Part shown: positions 5,049 through 5,441 of the stretch, piece by piece
Position numbering within the stretch: the stretch's first letter is position 1
Layout: each line of letters opens with the position of its first letter
Origin: Thermotoga sp.
GTDB lineage: Bacteria; Thermotogota; Thermotogae; B21-G9
Assembly: GCA_003641545.1 (NCBI GenBank)
Contig: QNAU01000095.1
Coordinates: forward strand, 1 to 5,441
Length of the DNA: 5,441 nucleotides
Direction of reading: 5' to 3'
Translations under genes and position numbers: made by a program
The notes under the pieces: generated by a model
The model's input: the letters and a program-made list of their open reading frames with translations, nothing else
What the model was told of the DNA's origin: nothing
Databases searched by the model: none

Positions 5049-5103
5049 AATGATTATATTATTAATATATGTCATATGTAACACATCACTTTCGAATGTA
5101 AAG

Positions 5104-5367
5104 TTACTGAGCCTCCATATCCTCCAGTAGTCTTTCTAATCGATTATCACATCTCCTGCAAGTTTCAGTTTGAATAATGCCACAGGCTATCTTCCCACAC
5201 GGACCAGTGGATCTTACCAATTCTAACCACTCGGCCTTTTGCATATCATTCATTCCACAGTCCCATGAATGATAAGGTGGGTTCATTCCGCATCTTGAAC
5301 AGGGTTCATCTTTGCAGATCCTCCCATTAGGAATATCAAAATTGAGAAGGGTTCGCTGATCAAACAT
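5104..5367 (-). CDS. Small Cys-rich zinc-binding protein (87 aa)
   Basis: This 87-aa soluble protein has two likely zinc sites: Cys23-x2-Cys26-x6-His33-x3-Cys37 (CSRCGMNPPYHSWDC) and Cys57-x4-Cys62-x7-Cys70-x2-Cys73 (PCGKIACGIIQTETCRRC), with Cys18 as a possible extra ligand. It ends in a charged helix (NRLERLLEDMEAQ). The first site resembles the C-x2-CG-x(n)-H-x3-C knuckles common in small proteins of phages and plasmids. The frame is open up to an ATG at 5394, but that codon abuts GGAGA with no spacer. The ATG at 5367 has a long purine-rich SD (GGAGAGAGAGG) properly placed and overlaps the upstream gene by 8 nt, so it is preferred. It is convergent with the zinc-ribbon gene. The function is unknown; nucleic-acid binding is plausible. 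Confidence 0.8.
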   Translation of the reverse strand: MFDQRTLLNFDIPNGRICKDEPCSRCGMNPPYHSWDCGMNDMQKAEWLELVRSTGPCGKIACGIIQTETCRRCDNRLERLLEDMEAQ

Positions 5368-5441
5368 TTTCCTCTCTCTCCTGAAGAGGTTCATTCTCCA
5401 ACATTTCCTTCAAACGGTTCAGTTTCTCGTTCCTTAGATTA
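5360..5441 (-). CDS. C-terminal end of a coiled-coil protein, partial
   Basis: Twenty-six codons enter from the right edge and end at TGA (5360-5362). The visible residues (NLRNEKLNRLKEMLENEP, then LQEREENV) have leucines spaced as in a coiled-coil helix and no cysteines. The stop overlaps the start of the Cys-rich gene by 8 nt and the coding sequence contains that gene's SD, which argues for a real, translationally coupled gene rather than chance. Most of the protein lies outside the window, so no function can be given. Confidence 0.6.
   Translation of the reverse strand, partial: NLRNEKLNRLKEMLENEPLQEREENV

Noticed and set aside
4506..5084. Long open frame on the minus strand opposite the zinc-ribbon gene (about 190 codons)
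   Set aside because: It is antisense to a gene with a clear zinc ribbon and SD, its translation is a low-complexity Ile/Phe/Tyr-rich string typical of antisense AT-rich sequence, and it has no SD.
5049..5107. Possible terminator between the convergent genes, with GTAAC...GTTAC arms and AT-rich runs
   Set aside because: The arms are short and far apart and no oligo-T run follows a stem. The region is AT-rich and may terminate transcription, but no distinct signal can be defended.
1..5441. CRISPR array, tRNA, insertion sequence or attachment site
   Set aside because: No regularly spaced repeats, no tRNA-like fold, no transposase, and no long direct or terminal repeats were seen by eye.

Overview
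The window looks like part of an archaeal mobile element, either an integrated virus or a plasmid. The evidence for archaea is indirect. Ribosome binding sites are strong GGAGGTGATC-type sequences (complementary to the usual 16S 3' end), GTG and probably TTG starts occur, Arg AGG/AGA and Ile ATA codons are common, promoters look TATA-box-like, and the extracellular parts of the membrane proteins are rich in N-x-S/T sequons. No marker gene fixes the lineage; a euryarchaeon with strong SD use (a methanogen or Thermoplasmatota relative) fits. A bacterial host is not strictly excluded.

Positions 1-4264 hold a tight eight-gene operon on the minus strand, read from right to left. Its products are a 131-aa secreted/anchored protein, a 286-aa two-TM ectodomain protein, a 105-aa multi-TM protein, a 217-aa signal-peptide membrane protein, a 73-aa two-TM protein, a 303-aa two-TM ectodomain protein, a 117-aa multi-TM protein, and a secreted protein that runs off the left edge. 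Neighbouring genes are separated by 2-22 nt or overlap by 4 nt. Every product has a signal peptide or membrane helices, and no ATPase, nuclease or polymerase is present. The 286+105 pair and the 303+117 pair appear to be paralogous, so the operon probably arose by duplication of a signal-peptide-protein / ectodomain-protein / small-membrane-protein unit. An archaeal virus envelope or other cell-surface complex is the simplest reading, but this is inference.

Positions 4265-4574 are a control region. Two perfect-armed inverted repeats bracket the likely TATA box of the operon. Next to them is a 54-codon helix-turn-helix gene that has no ATG/GTG/TTG start but a perfect SD placed 5 nt before an ATC codon. 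It shares an 8-bp-symmetric divergent promoter with the gene on its right. This small protein is a good candidate regulator of the membrane operon.

Positions 4575-5048 carry, on the plus strand, a markedly AT-rich gene for a protein with an NrdR-type zinc ribbon but no recognisable ATP-cone. Convergent to it, on the minus strand, are an 87-aa Cys-rich zinc-binding protein (5104-5367) and the coiled-coil C-terminus of another gene (5360-5441) that overlaps its start by 8 nt.
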